A stretch of DNA of 64,000 bases from Allorhizobium pseudoryzae (lineage in GTDB: Bacteria > Pseudomonadota > Alphaproteobacteria > Rhizobiales > Rhizobiaceae), in the NCBI RefSeq assembly GCF_011046245.1, contig NZ_CP049244.1, positions 744,001-808,000 of the forward strand. The letters are read 5' to 3'. Within the stretch, counting starts at the first letter, position 1, and every line of letters starts with the position of its first letter. Below, in pieces: positions 1 to 11,679 of the stretch. The notes under the pieces are model-generated. The model was given only the letters and a program-made list of their open reading frames with translations, searched no databases and was not told the origin of the DNA. The position numbers were made by a program, and so were the translations under genes.

Positions 1-14
1 GAGAGGATTTACCG

Positions 15-1058
15 ATGCTGCAAAGAACCGATCGCGGGAAAAAGAAGACTATCCTCGTTGCCGGCGGCGCCGGTTTCGTCGGCTCGCATCTGTGCGACGC
101 GCTGCTGTCACGCGGGCACCGCGTGCTGTGCGTCGATTCCTACCTGACCGGTTCGAAGGCCAATGTTCTGCCGCTGCAGAACCACCCGCGGTTTCGAATG
201 ATCGAAGCCGATATCTGCGAGCTGCACGACATCGACGAACCGGTGGACGAGATCTACAACCTCGCCTGCGCCGCGTCGCCGCCGCAGTACCAGGCCGATC
301 CCGTGCACACGATGATGACCTGCGTTCTCGGCACCGGCAATCTGCTGTTCCTCGCCGAACGCCACTCTGCCGCCTTCCTGCAGGCCTCGACCAGCGAGGT
401 CTACGGCGACCCGGAGGAGCATCCGCAGCGTGAGGATTACCGCGGCAATGTCAGTTGCACCGGTCCCCGCGCCTGTTACGACGAAGGAAAGCGCGCCGCC
501 GAAGCGCTCTGCTTCGACATGCTGAGAACGTCGCGTGTCGATGTGCGCGTGGTACGCATCTTCAACACCTATGGCCCCCGCATGGCACCCGATGACGGGC
601 GCATCGTCTCCAACCTCATCGTGCAGGCGCTGTCCGGCGAACCGCTGACCATCTACGGCACCGGCGAGCAGACGCGTTCGTTCTGCTTCGTCAGCGATCT
701 GGTCGCCGGCCTGATCCGGCTGATGGAGGTCGATCCGAATCCGGGCCATCCGGTGAATATCGGCAACCCGGGCGAGTTCACCATCAACCAGCTGGCGGAA
801 ATGGTGCTGTCGATGGTGCCGACGGCGTCCCGCATCGTCTACCATCCGCTGCCGAAGGACGATCCGCAACGCCGGCGTCCGGATATCGACAAGGCCAAGG
901 AACTTTTGGGCTGGGAACCGCGTGTGCCGCTGTCCGAAGGCCTGCGCCAGACGGTCGATTATTTCATGTCCGTCGTGCCGGGCGAGCGCCCGCCCCGGCA
1001 CACCGCCACGGCTCCGGCCAAGGAGCCGCAGACCAGCCCTCTGCCGATGGGAGCCTGA
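15..1058 (+). CDS. UDP-glucuronate decarboxylase-like (UDP-xylose synthase) SDR protein
   Basis: Extended short-chain dehydrogenase of 347 aa. The N-terminus has the NAD-binding GGAGFVGSHL motif (about residues 17-26). The catalytic YxxxK appears as YDEGK within CYDEGKRAAEAL, and the region LQASTSEVYGDP, then FNTYGPRM and GEQTRSFCFVSDL, follows the UDP-xylose synthase pattern closely. The family converts UDP-glucuronate to UDP-xylose in the cytoplasm for surface glycan synthesis. GAGAGG lies 8 nt before the ATG, which supports this start. It is followed 4 nt later by a methyltransferase gene, so the two are probably cotranscribed in a locus that begins before the window. A related dTDP- or UDP-sugar epimerase activity cannot be excluded. 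Confidence 0.85.
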   Translation: MLQRTDRGKKKTILVAGGAGFVGSHLCDALLSRGHRVLCVDSYLTGSKANVLPLQNHPRFRMIEADICELHDIDEPVDEIYNLACAASPPQYQADPVHTMMTCVLGTGNLLFLAERHSAAFLQASTSEVYGDPEEHPQREDYRGNVSCTGPRACYDEGKRAAEALCFDMLRTSRVDVRVVRIFNTYGPRMAPDDGRIVSNLIVQALSGEPLTIYGTGEQTRSFCFVSDLVAGLIRLMEVDPNPGHPVNIGNPGEFTINQLAEMVLSMVPTASRIVYHPLPKDDPQRRRPDIDKAKELLGWEPRVPLSEGLRQTVDYFMSVVPGERPPRHTATAPAKEPQTSPLPMGA

Positions 1059-1062
1059 CCTC

Positions 1063-1815
1063 ATGGATGCATCCAGAATGCCGCCGGCCGAACTGCGCCG
1101 ACGGATCGAAGAACTCGGACCCTGGTTCCAGAACATGCGCATCGGCGGGGTGGAAACCGCGCCGGAGCATTTCCTGGGCGATTATCCTGCCTTCAAGTGG
1201 AAAGGGTTTCAGCATGTGATTCCCGAGGATCTCGAAGGACGCAGCGTGCTGGATGTCGGCTGCAATGCCGGCTTCTATTCGCTGGAAATGAAACGCCGCA
1301 ATGCCGGCCGCGTCGTGGGGATCGATACCGATCCCCGCTACCTCGCGCAGGCGCGCTTTGCCGCCGAGCAGAACGGCCTTGAGATCGAGTTCCGGCAGAT
1401 GTCGGTCTATCAGGTACCGCAGCTCAAGGAGCGCTTCGACCTCGTCCTGTTCATGGGCGTCCTCTACCACCTGCGTCATCCACTCCTGGCGCTCGATCTG
1501 CTCTGGGATCATTCGGTTGGCCAGGACATGCTGTTCCAGTGCCTGCAGCGCGGCGACGAACGCATTCCGGATCTTTCCGAGAACTACGACTTCTCCGAAT
1601 GGGCGATGTTCGACCAGCCGGATTATCCAAAGCTCTTCTTCGTGGAGGAGCGATACGCGTCCGATCCGACGAACTGGTTCATTCCCAACACCGCCGCCAT
1701 GGAAGCCATGCTGCGCTCCTCCGGCTTCGAAATCACCGCGCATCCGGAGCGGGAAGTCTACCTGCTGAAACGCGGCATGCGGCACTATGCGGTGGAACCC
1801 GCTCCCTGCGGCTGA
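1063..1815 (+). CDS. SAM-dependent methyltransferase, probably TIGR04290 (Rta_06860) family
   Basis: A 250-aa protein with a class I methyltransferase core. Motif I is VLDVGCNAGFYS (about residue 62), followed by GIDTDPRYLAQA and then LVLFMGVLYHLRHP, which resembles the tRNA mo5U34 methyltransferase CmoB-like group. The best family fit I recall is the Rta_06860 family, known from glycan-related gene neighbourhoods. The methyl acceptor is unknown. I chose the ATG at 1063 because the frame upstream overlaps the preceding sugar-nucleotide gene and has no methyltransferase features. The link to a UDP-xylose-synthase-like gene suggests glycan or lipid modification (inference). Confidence 0.75.
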   Translation: MDASRMPPAELRRRIEELGPWFQNMRIGGVETAPEHFLGDYPAFKWKGFQHVIPEDLEGRSVLDVGCNAGFYSLEMKRRNAGRVVGIDTDPRYLAQARFAAEQNGLEIEFRQMSVYQVPQLKERFDLVLFMGVLYHLRHPLLALDLLWDHSVGQDMLFQCLQRGDERIPDLSENYDFSEWAMFDQPDYPKLFFVEERYASDPTNWFIPNTAAMEAMLRSSGFEITAHPEREVYLLKRGMRHYAVEPAPCG

Positions 1816-1829
1816 TGCAGGAGGCGGCG

Positions 1830-2672
1830 ATGACGGCCACAGCCAAGGCAGACCACCGGCAATTCGCCATCGGTCTGCTGCGCGGCGCGGGTGGCGCGCT
1901 GATCTTCGGCATTCCGATGCTGATGACGATGGAGCTGTGGTTCATCGGCTTTTACATGCCGCGCGAACGGCTGTTCCTGCTGCTTCTGGTGAATATTCCG
2001 CTTCTGGTGGCGCTTGCACGCCGCATCGGCTTCGAGAACACCTTCAGCTGGCGGGAGGCGGTGCGCGACGCGATGATCGCCTATGCGCTGGCCATCCTGA
2101 CCTCCGGTCTGGTCCTCGTGCTGTTCGGCGTGCTGACAATTGACCTGCCGTTCCGCGAATGGGTGGGAAAGATCGCGCTGCAATCGGTTCCCGCCAGCAT
2201 CGGTGCCATGCTCGGGCGCAGCCAGTTGGCTGAGACGGATGAGGACGAGAATGACGGGGAAAAGGACGGTCCCATGGCCACCGGTTATGCCGGAGAACTG
2301 TTCATGATGGCGGTCGGATCTCTTTTTCTTTGCCTCAACGTGGCGCCGACGGAGGAGATCATCCTGATTTCGTTCAAGATGTCGCCGTGGCACAGCCTTG
2401 TCGCGGTCGCTGCCTCGATCATGATCATGCACGGCTTCGTCTATGCCGTTTCCTTCCGCGGGACCCACCAGCTGAACGAGCATACGCCAAGCTGGCACGC
2501 GCTCGTACGCTTCACCTTTCCGGGCTACATCGTCGCCAGCCTGATCAGCCTTTATGTGCTGTGGACCTTCGGGCGACTGGATGACACGTCCTGGACACAG
2601 GTGCTGATGTCGATGGTGGTGCTGAACGTGCCCGGTTCGCTGGGCGCTGCCGCCGCCCGCCTGATCCTGTGA
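1830..2672 (+). CDS. TIGR02587-like integral membrane protein
   Basis: A 280-aa hydrophobic protein with about seven predicted membrane segments (for example LIFGIPMLMTMELWFIGFYM and ILTSGLVLVLFGVL). A charged cytosolic-type loop (DEDENDGEK, about residue 144) sits in the middle. Length and pattern fit the TIGR02587 family of putative integral membrane proteins, whose function is not known. AGGAGG at 1819-1824 favours the ATG at 1830 over the one at 1815, which would overlap the previous stop. The next gene matches TIGR02588, the usual partner of this family, and the two genes are 26 nt apart. Confidence 0.7.
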   Translation: MTATAKADHRQFAIGLLRGAGGALIFGIPMLMTMELWFIGFYMPRERLFLLLLVNIPLLVALARRIGFENTFSWREAVRDAMIAYALAILTSGLVLVLFGVLTIDLPFREWVGKIALQSVPASIGAMLGRSQLAETDEDENDGEKDGPMATGYAGELFMMAVGSLFLCLNVAPTEEIILISFKMSPWHSLVAVAASIMIMHGFVYAVSFRGTHQLNEHTPSWHALVRFTFPGYIVASLISLYVLWTFGRLDDTSWTQVLMSMVVLNVPGSLGAAAARLIL

Positions 2673-2698
2673 CAAAACCGGCGTCTGAGGATGTTGCC

Positions 2699-3115
2699 AT
2701 GACCATCACCAACAGCACTTCAAAACGGCAGATGGAGCCAGAACAGGGCCACTGGATCGAATGGACGACCGGTGTCGTCTCGATCCTTCTCGTGCTGGCG
2801 CTGGTCGGTTTTATCGGCTGGGAGGCCCTGACGAAGAACGACGAGACACCGGAGCTCACTGTCCACGTCGCCGACATCGCCCAAAAGGGCGAGGTGTACG
2901 TCGTGCGGCTTGAGTTGGACAACCGGTCACCCGCGACCGCGGCAGCCGTGCGGGTGACCGGGTCCGTCACAGCCGCCGACGGAACGGCGGAGGTTTCGGA
3001 GACGACCTTCGACTATGCGCCAGCGGAATCAACGACCAAAGGCGGGCTTCTCTTCAGGCAGAATCCGCTCGCCGGTCGCCTGGAGGTTCGGGCAACCGGT
3101 TATACGGAACCCTGA
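2699..3115 (+). CDS. TIGR02588-like single-pass membrane protein
   Basis: A 138-aa protein with one N-terminal membrane segment (TGVVSILLVLALVGFIGW, about residues 21-38) and then a beta-rich domain (LTVHVADIAQKGEVYVVRLEL). That domain probably sits in the periplasm and resembles a small Ig-like fold. It matches what I remember of TIGR02588, the partner of TIGR02587, here encoded directly upstream. A GTG at 2669 overlaps the previous stop and would add 10 residues, but GAGG before the ATG at 2699 makes the shorter form likelier. No biochemical role is known for the pair. Its TGA abuts the stop of the converging gene. Confidence 0.65.
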   Translation: MTITNSTSKRQMEPEQGHWIEWTTGVVSILLVLALVGFIGWEALTKNDETPELTVHVADIAQKGEVYVVRLELDNRSPATAAAVRVTGSVTAADGTAEVSETTFDYAPAESTTKGGLLFRQNPLAGRLEVRATGYTEP

Positions 3116-3454
3116 TCAGCCGGGGACGCGGCCAAGCTCCGGAAACTTCTGCCGTGCCACGTCGATGGACGGGCAGATGATGTCGCTGGCGCCGAGCGTC
3201 ACGGAGATATTGTCGCTGACGTCCAGCTCTCCATCGAAGGTGACCGGCAGTCGCTCGCCGCCCTGGCGGATCAAGGTTCCGTCGTGGGTGAAACCCTGGG
3301 CCAGCAGCCAGTCACGCGGGGCCATCACGCTGATCTTGATGCGCACCGCATCGTCATGTTCGCGCATGGCTACCAGCTTGTAGCCGACATCCGACTGGCC
3401 GCCCGCCACTTCCAGCTTTCCATGGCTTGCGGCTTCCTGCAGGTGTTCGCTCAT
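3116..3454 (-). CDS. Small hypothetical protein downstream of pobR
   Basis: A 112-aa protein that I do not recognise. The sequence looks soluble and rich in beta strands (VGYKLVAMR, VRIKISVMAP, GERLPVTFDGELDVSDNISVTLG). It has no signal peptide, membrane segment or recognisable catalytic motif. GGAG lies 7 nt before its ATG. It starts 24 nt after the end of the AraC regulator gene on the same strand, so the two may share a transcript. Its stop abuts the stop of the converging TIGR02588-like gene, forming TGATCA at 3113-3118 with no room for a terminator between them. Confidence 0.6.
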   Translation of the reverse strand: MSEHLQEAASHGKLEVAGGQSDVGYKLVAMREHDDAVRIKISVMAPRDWLLAQGFTHDGTLIRQGGERLPVTFDGELDVSDNISVTLGASDIICPSIDVARQKFPELGRVPG

Positions 3455-3478
3455 CGGGATACTCCGGTTGAAGACGTG

Positions 3479-5668
<2,190 letters not shown>

Positions 5669-5686
5669 TCGGCCGCCTGCAAAGAC

Positions 5687-5717
5687 CCGCCGGAGGATCG
5701 TGCAAGAAATCCGGCGG
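5687..5717 (+). terminator. GC-rich hairpin after pobA
   Basis: An 8-bp inverted repeat (CCGCCGGA at 5687-5694, TCCGGCGG at 5710-5717) starts 19 nt after the pobA stop. There is no T-run behind it, so it may stabilise the pobA mRNA 3' end rather than terminate alone. Confidence 0.45.
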
Positions 5718-5756
5718 ATCGAACAAACCGATCCTGTGCCCGATGCGTTATGGAAG

Positions 5757-5792
5757 GTGCTGCTCCCCTTCGTTGGAGCAGCACTCCATTTT
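5757..5792 (+). terminator. Stem-loop with T-run between pobA and the alcohol dehydrogenase gene
   Basis: A perfect 10-bp stem (GTGCTGCTCC at 5757-5766, GGAGCAGCAC at 5775-5784, 8-nt loop) is followed by TCCATTTTCTT. This looks like an intrinsic terminator that separates pobA from the dehydrogenase gene starting at 5819. Being only 27 nt before that start, it could also attenuate it. Confidence 0.65.
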
Positions 5793-5818
5793 CTTCAAAC
5801 GATCGGAAGGTCATCACC

Positions 5819-6868
5819 ATGGCTATTGCACGAGGCTATGCGGCGACGGATGCGTCGAAACCGCTTGAGTTCTTTACCTTCGAGCGCCGTGAGCCGCGCG
5901 AGGACGATGTCGTCATCGCCATCGAATATTGCGGCGTCTGCCACTCCGACATCCACCAGGCCCGCAACGAGTGGGGCAATTCCCGGTTCCCGATGGTTCC
6001 GGGCCACGAGATTGCCGGCACCGTGACGGCCGTCGGCTCCAACGTCTCCACGTTCAAGGTCGGCGACCGCGTCGGCGTCGGCTGCTTCGTCGATTCCTGC
6101 GTCCATTGCCAGACACGCGACGTCGACAACGAACAGTATATGCCGGGTCTGGTGCAGACCTACAACGACGTGGAAGCCGACGGCGAGACCCCGACCTATG
6201 GCGGCTATTCGGACTCCATCGTCGTCAAGGAAGGATACGTCCTCTCCATCCCGGACAACCTGCCGCTCGACAAGGCAGCCCCGCTGCTCTGCGCCGGCAT
6301 CACGCTCTATTCGCCGCTCGCACACTGGAAGGCCGGTCCCGGCAAGAAGGTGGCGATCGTCGGCATGGGTGGCCTTGGCCACATGGGCGTGCAGATCGGT
6401 TCGGCGATGGGCGCGGATGTCACCGTTCTCAGCCAGTCATTGTCCAAGAAGGACGACGGTCTGAAGTTCGGCGCGAAGGATTATTTCGCCACCTCGGACG
6501 CGGAAACCTTCAAGACCCTGGCCGGCACCTTCGACCTCATCATCTGCACCGTCAGCGCCGGCATCGACTGGAACGCCTATCTCGGCCTCCTGAAGGTGGA
6601 TGGCACCATGGTCCTGGTGGGTGCGCCGGAAAATCCGGTTCCGGTCCATGCCTTCTCCCTGATCCCCGGCCGCCGCAGCCTCGCCGGCTCGATGATCGGC
6701 TCGATCAAGGAAACCCAGGAGATGCTCGATTTCTGCGGCAAGCACAACATCACCGCCGAAATCGAAGTCATCGACATCAAGGACATCAACGCGGCCTATG
6801 AGCGTGTCATCAAGAGCGATGTGCGCTATCGCTTCGTGATCGACATGAAGACATTGCCGAAGGCCTGA
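5819..6868 (+). CDS. Zinc-type NAD(P)-dependent alcohol dehydrogenase (YahK/CAD-like) with altered structural zinc site
   Basis: Medium-chain dehydrogenase of 349 aa from the cinnamyl-alcohol-dehydrogenase/YahK branch. The catalytic zinc region is intact: Cys41 in CGVCHSDIH, His63-Glu64 in PGHEIAG. The Rossmann motif is [13 protein letters not shown] (about 182-194). The structural zinc lobe should read C-x2-C-x2-C-x7-C. Here only Cys94 and Cys97 remain; positions 100 and 108 are Arg and Met, so this zinc site is probably lost. GGAAGG precedes the ATG at 5819. The MFS gene follows after 5 nt, so they are likely cotranscribed. It may reduce aromatic or other aldehydes, but the substrate is not shown by the sequence. 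Confidence 0.85.
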   Translation: MAIARGYAATDASKPLEFFTFERREPREDDVVIAIEYCGVCHSDIHQARNEWGNSRFPMVPGHEIAGTVTAVGSNVSTFKVGDRVGVGCFVDSCVHCQTRDVDNEQYMPGLVQTYNDVEADGETPTYGGYSDSIVVKEGYVLSIPDNLPLDKAAPLLCAGITLYSPLAHWKAGPGKKVAIVGMGGLGHMGVQIGSAMGADVTVLSQSLSKKDDGLKFGAKDYFATSDAETFKTLAGTFDLIICTVSAGIDWNAYLGLLKVDGTMVLVGAPENPVPVHAFSLIPGRRSLAGSMIGSIKETQEMLDFCGKHNITAEIEVIDIKDINAAYERVIKSDVRYRFVIDMKTLPKA

Positions 6869-6873
6869 AGACG

Positions 6874-8073
6874 ATGACAGATCAACGCCGGGAGGCGACC
6901 GAAATTTTGTCCGAAGGTCCCTCCACGGCCTTGATCACCACCATCGCGTTGGCGGCGGGAGCGCTCGTCGCCAACATTTATTATGCCCAGCCGCTGGTGG
7001 CCGAAATCGCGGCGGAACTCGGCATCAACGCCGACCTCGCCGGCGCGCTGACCAGCACGACGCAGATCGGCTACGGCATCGGCCTGTTCTTCCTCGTTTC
7101 ACTGGCAGACCGGGTGGAAAACAAGCGGCTGGTGCTTGTCACGCTGACGATCACCATGCTCGGTCTTCTCGGCATGGCGTCTGCAACCGCCGTTGTTCCG
7201 TTTGTCATCGCCTCCTTTCTGATCGGCGTCTGTTCCACCGGCGCGCAGGTGTTGATCCCGCTCGTCGCGCATCTGGTGCCGCTTCATCGCCGCGGTCGGG
7301 TGGTGGGCAATGTAATGGGTGCCGTGCTGACCGGCATCATGCTGGCAAGACCGGTCTCCCTTTTCGTCGCGGCAAGCTTCGGCTGGCGGAGTGTGTTCGT
7401 CCTTTCGGCAGGATTGATGGCGATGATCGGTGTTTCGCTCGCCGTCATGCTGCCGCGCCAGATGCCGCAGACGACGATGACCTATCCGCAGATCCTGTCC
7501 TCAATGAAGGATCTGATCCGCGACACCCCTGTGCTGCGCTGGCGATCCATCTACCAGGCGATCATCTTCTGCGCCTTCAACTTGTTCTGGACGGCCATTC
7601 CCTTTGCGCTGTCGGAGCATTTCGGGCTGAACCAACACCAGATCGGGCTTTTCGCCCTGGCGGGCGCCGGCGGCGCCTTGGCGGCACCGGTGGTCGGACG
7701 GCTGGCAGACCGCGGGCTTGGAACACTGCTGTCCGCCATCGCCATGGTCGGGCTTGCCTTCTTTTTCGCCGTCAGCGGCTATGCGGTCATGGCCGGCGCG
7801 CTGGTTCTCGCGGTCCTGTGCGCGGTGCTCATTGATGCGGCGGTGCAGGCGAACCAGATCGTCAGCCAGCGGATCATCTTTGCGATTGCGCCCGAAAAAC
7901 GTGGACGGCTCAACGCCATCTACATGACCTCCGCCTTTATCGGAGGGGCGATCGGCTCGACACTCGGCACGCTCACCTATCATCTCGGCGGCTGGAGCGG
8001 GACCGCTGCGGCCGGGTCGGCATTGGGGCTTCTGGGCCTTGCTTTGTTCGCCATCGAACACCGCAACCGCTGA
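6874..8073 (+). CDS. MFS transporter, drug/sugar efflux-like
   Basis: A 399-aa membrane protein with about 12 hydrophobic segments and the major facilitator motif A after TM2-3 (SLADRVENKRLVLV). It begins with a short charged leader, then LITTIALAAGALVANIYYAQPLVAEIA, typical of the AraJ/YnfM-type branch of MFS exporters. It lies 5 nt behind the alcohol dehydrogenase gene, so the two are probably one operon. The location between pob and pca genes makes aromatic acid or aldehyde transport possible, but this branch is mostly efflux. Its stop is 10 bp from the stop of the converging pcaQ. Confidence 0.8.
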   Translation: MTDQRREATEILSEGPSTALITTIALAAGALVANIYYAQPLVAEIAAELGINADLAGALTSTTQIGYGIGLFFLVSLADRVENKRLVLVTLTITMLGLLGMASATAVVPFVIASFLIGVCSTGAQVLIPLVAHLVPLHRRGRVVGNVMGAVLTGIMLARPVSLFVAASFGWRSVFVLSAGLMAMIGVSLAVMLPRQMPQTTMTYPQILSSMKDLIRDTPVLRWRSIYQAIIFCAFNLFWTAIPFALSEHFGLNQHQIGLFALAGAGGALAAPVVGRLADRGLGTLLSAIAMVGLAFFFAVSGYAVMAGALVLAVLCAVLIDAAVQANQIVSQRIIFAIAPEKRGRLNAIYMTSAFIGGAIGSTLGTLTYHLGGWSGTAAAGSALGLLGLALFAIEHRNR

Positions 8074-8083
8074 CGTTTGGACC

Positions 8084-9007
8084 TCAGCCGGCGGCCGTCA
8101 CTTCCGAGGCCGCCTGGCGGATCGTCTGCATCAGGATCGACAGCGGCAGCGAGGGCGGCGCATCGGTGCGCAAGGTCAGCCCCACCGGGCCCTTCGTTTC
8201 ACCGGTATCGATCGGCAGGCTGGCCAACAGGCCATCGGCGATGTCACCGGCCACGACGCCACTCGAAATGATCCAGATCGCATCGCTTGACCGGACGAAG
8301 GCCCGCCCGAAGGAATCGGAGACCGTTTCCACCTGTGTCGGCAGGGTGGCAACGCCATTGGCGATCAGGAACTGTTCGACGAAGGGCCGGATGATCGAAC
8401 CGCGCGTTGGCATCAGGACCGGGTAATCGCCCAGTCCGTTGAACACCGAGCCGCCGGCGAGCAGCGGATGGCCGGCGCGCACGACGAACAGCACCTTTTC
8501 CGAATAGAGATGTTCGAAGGAGAAGCCGGTCATCTTTTCCGGCGCCGCGAGCCGCCCGACGACGAGATCGAGATCTCCCATCCGCAACTGTTCCAGCAGA
8601 ACGGCGTTTTCGCCCGTCACGATCTTGATGCGGCTGCGTGTCTCCTCTTCTAGAAACAGAGCCATGGCGCGCGGCATGATGCGGGTCGAAACCGTTGGCA
8701 GCGCGCCGATCCGCACCGGCGGGACATTGTCCAGGAGTTCCTGCGAGACGGAATCGATACCCTGGCGCAGCGCCGTCAGCGAGGCCGCGGCGTGACGGAG
8801 GAACACATCGCCAGGGCGGGTAATGCGAATGCCGCGTCCTTCCCGCTCAAAGAGCAGAACGCCGAGAACCTCTTCCAACTCGCGGATCGTTTTCGTCACG
8901 GCCGGTTGGCTGATATTCAGGCGATCGGCGGCCTTGACCACGCTGCCCTGTCTCGCCACTTCGACAAAGGTTTGCAAGTGTCGATATTTTACCCGGGAGC
9001 CGATCAA
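8084..9007 (-). CDS. pcaQ: LysR-type activator of the pca operon (PcaQ)
   Basis: LysR regulator of 307 aa. The N-terminal winged helix-turn-helix reads FVEVARQGSVVKAADRLNISQPAVTKTIRELEEVLGV with a PcaQ-like start (VKYRHLQTF). The C-terminal half is a periplasmic-binding-protein-like effector domain. PcaQ proteins activate pcaDCHGB in Agrobacterium and Sinorhizobium in response to beta-carboxymuconate or carboxymuconolactone-type intermediates. The only usable start in this frame is TTG at 9007, because an in-frame TGA lies 2 codons further upstream. No strong ribosome binding site precedes it, so translation may be weak. A good PcaQ box lies directly upstream and would also allow autoregulation. 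Confidence 0.9.
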   Translation of the reverse strand: MIGSRVKYRHLQTFVEVARQGSVVKAADRLNISQPAVTKTIRELEEVLGVLLFEREGRGIRITRPGDVFLRHAAASLTALRQGIDSVSQELLDNVPPVRIGALPTVSTRIMPRAMALFLEEETRSRIKIVTGENAVLLEQLRMGDLDLVVGRLAAPEKMTGFSFEHLYSEKVLFVVRAGHPLLAGGSVFNGLGDYPVLMPTRGSIIRPFVEQFLIANGVATLPTQVETVSDSFGRAFVRSSDAIWIISSGVVAGDIADGLLASLPIDTGETKGPVGLTLRTDAPPSLPLSILMQTIRQAASEVTAAG

Positions 9008-9012
9008 GATTC

Positions 9013-9028
9013 ATAACCCATAAGTTAA
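9013..9028. promoter_or_regulatory. Predicted PcaQ binding site
   Basis: ATAACCCATAAGTTAA matches the rhizobial PcaQ motif ATAACC-N4-GGTTAA at 11 of 12 defined positions (A in place of the first G). It sits in the 92-bp pcaQ-pcaD intergenic region, 6 bp before the pcaQ start codon and 71 bp before the pcaD start. The motif is established from Sinorhizobium meliloti work; its use here is inference. Confidence 0.75.
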
Positions 9029-9099
9029 TACAACACGTTCTAAATGTCATTTTACCTAACCATTTTTGAGATGCAATAAGTGTCGCGGAGGAGTTCATC

Positions 9100-9897
9100 A
9101 TGAGATTTGCACACGTCGGCGATGTGGTGCTGAGCCATGACATCTATGGTCAAGGCTCCGGCAAGCCCGCCATCGTCCTCATCAATTCACTCGGCACGGA
9201 TCGACGGATCTGGGATCAGGTCGTCGCCGATCTGGAACAGGACTTCACCGTCCTCACCTTCGATAAGCGGGGCCACGGCCTCTCCGATCTCGGCACCCCG
9301 CCCTACCGGATCGAGGACTTTTCCGGCGATCTAGCCGGGCTGATCGATCATTACGGACTGAAGAACGTCATCATCTGCGGCCTTTCGGTCGGCGGCCTGA
9401 TCGCGCTCAGCCTCTACGAGAAGCGCCCGGATCTGGTGCGCGCCATCATCTTCTCAGACACTGCCCACAAGATCGGCACGCCCGATTTCTGGAAGGCGCG
9501 GATCGATGCGGTGATGGAGGGCGGTATCGAGAGCATTCTCGAGCCGATCATGTCGCGCTGGTTCACCCCACCCTATCGCTCGGCCGACAATGCCGATTAC
9601 CGTGGCTACTGCACCATGCTGGTGCGCCAGCCAAAGCTTGGCTATGCCGGCACCTGCGCCGCCATCCGTGACGCGGACTTCACCCATGTCGCGCAAAACC
9701 TCGACGTGCCGGCGCTGTGCATCGTCGGCGACCAGGACGGTTCCACCCCGCCGGAGCTTGTGAAGTCGCTTGCCGATCTCATCCCCGGGAGCCAGTTCCA
9801 GGTGATCGAGGGCGCTGCCCACATCCCCTGCGTCGAGACGCCTGCAGCGTTTCTGACCCATCTTCGCACCTTCATTGACACCCTGCCTGGAGAATGA
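9100..9897 (+). CDS. pcaD: 3-oxoadipate enol-lactonase
   Basis: Alpha/beta hydrolase of 265 aa that opens beta-ketoadipate enol-lactone to beta-ketoadipate. The nucleophile elbow is GLSVGG with Ser96. The acid and base probably lie in VGDQDGSTPP and GAAHIPCVE. The oxyanion region LINSLGTDRRIWDQ is typical of PcaD. A strong GGAGGAG precedes the ATG. This is the first gene of the pcaDCHGB operon, whose order is the same as in Agrobacterium. It overlaps or abuts pcaC. Confidence 0.93.
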   Translation: MRFAHVGDVVLSHDIYGQGSGKPAIVLINSLGTDRRIWDQVVADLEQDFTVLTFDKRGHGLSDLGTPPYRIEDFSGDLAGLIDHYGLKNVIICGLSVGGLIALSLYEKRPDLVRAIIFSDTAHKIGTPDFWKARIDAVMEGGIESILEPIMSRWFTPPYRSADNADYRGYCTMLVRQPKLGYAGTCAAIRDADFTHVAQNLDVPALCIVGDQDGSTPPELVKSLADLIPGSQFQVIEGAAHIPCVETPAAFLTHLRTFIDTLPGE

Positions 9898-9899
9898 CC

Positions 9900-11056
<1,157 letters not shown>

Positions 11057-11058
11057 TC

Positions 11059-11673
11059 ATGGTTCGGCCATTGAACTACCTGAAGGAATCGCCCTCCCAA
11101 ACGGCAGGTCCTTACGTGCATATCGGTTGCACACCGAACTTTACCGGCATCCACGGCGTCTACGAGACGGATCTCGGGTCCGGCCCGCTCTGCAATGATA
11201 AGACGCGAGGAGAGAGAATTACCATCAAAGGTACAGTTATCGACGGGTCCGGCACACCGCTGAGAGACGCGATGGTGGAGATCTGGCAGGCGGATGCCGA
11301 CGGGTTCTACAACAGTCCCTCGGAAACCCGCGGGACCGCCGACCCGAACTTCTTCGGGTGGGGACGCTGCCCGGCCGACATGGTGACCGGCGAATTCGTT
11401 TTCGAAACCATCAAGCCCGGGCGTGTCCCGCATCGGGGCCAGTGGATGGCGCCGCATGTGACGCTCTGGATCGTCGCGCGCGGCATCAATATCGGTCTGC
11501 AGACGCGCATGTACTTCTCCGATGAAGAGGCGGCCAATGCGGAAGATCCCATCCTGAAACGGATCGAACATCGCGTGCGCGTTCCCACCCTGATCGGCAA
11601 GCGCGAAGGTGATGTCGTGACCTTCGACATCCACCTGCAGGGTGAAAACGAAACCGTCTTTTTCGATATCTGA
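11059..11673 (+). CDS. pcaG: Protocatechuate 3,4-dioxygenase alpha subunit
   Basis: A 204-aa intradiol dioxygenase subunit of normal length. It starts with the typical SPSQTAGPYVHIGCTPNF and contains VEIWQADADGFYNSP and DPNFFGWGRC, the counterpart of the beta-subunit core. As expected for the alpha chain, the iron-binding His pair is not conserved (APHVTLWIVARG). It forms the PcaHG complex with the product of the preceding gene. Confidence 0.95.
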   Translation: MVRPLNYLKESPSQTAGPYVHIGCTPNFTGIHGVYETDLGSGPLCNDKTRGERITIKGTVIDGSGTPLRDAMVEIWQADADGFYNSPSETRGTADPNFFGWGRCPADMVTGEFVFETIKPGRVPHRGQWMAPHVTLWIVARGINIGLQTRMYFSDEEAANAEDPILKRIEHRVRVPTLIGKREGDVVTFDIHLQGENETVFFDI

Positions 11674-11679
11674 GCTGGC

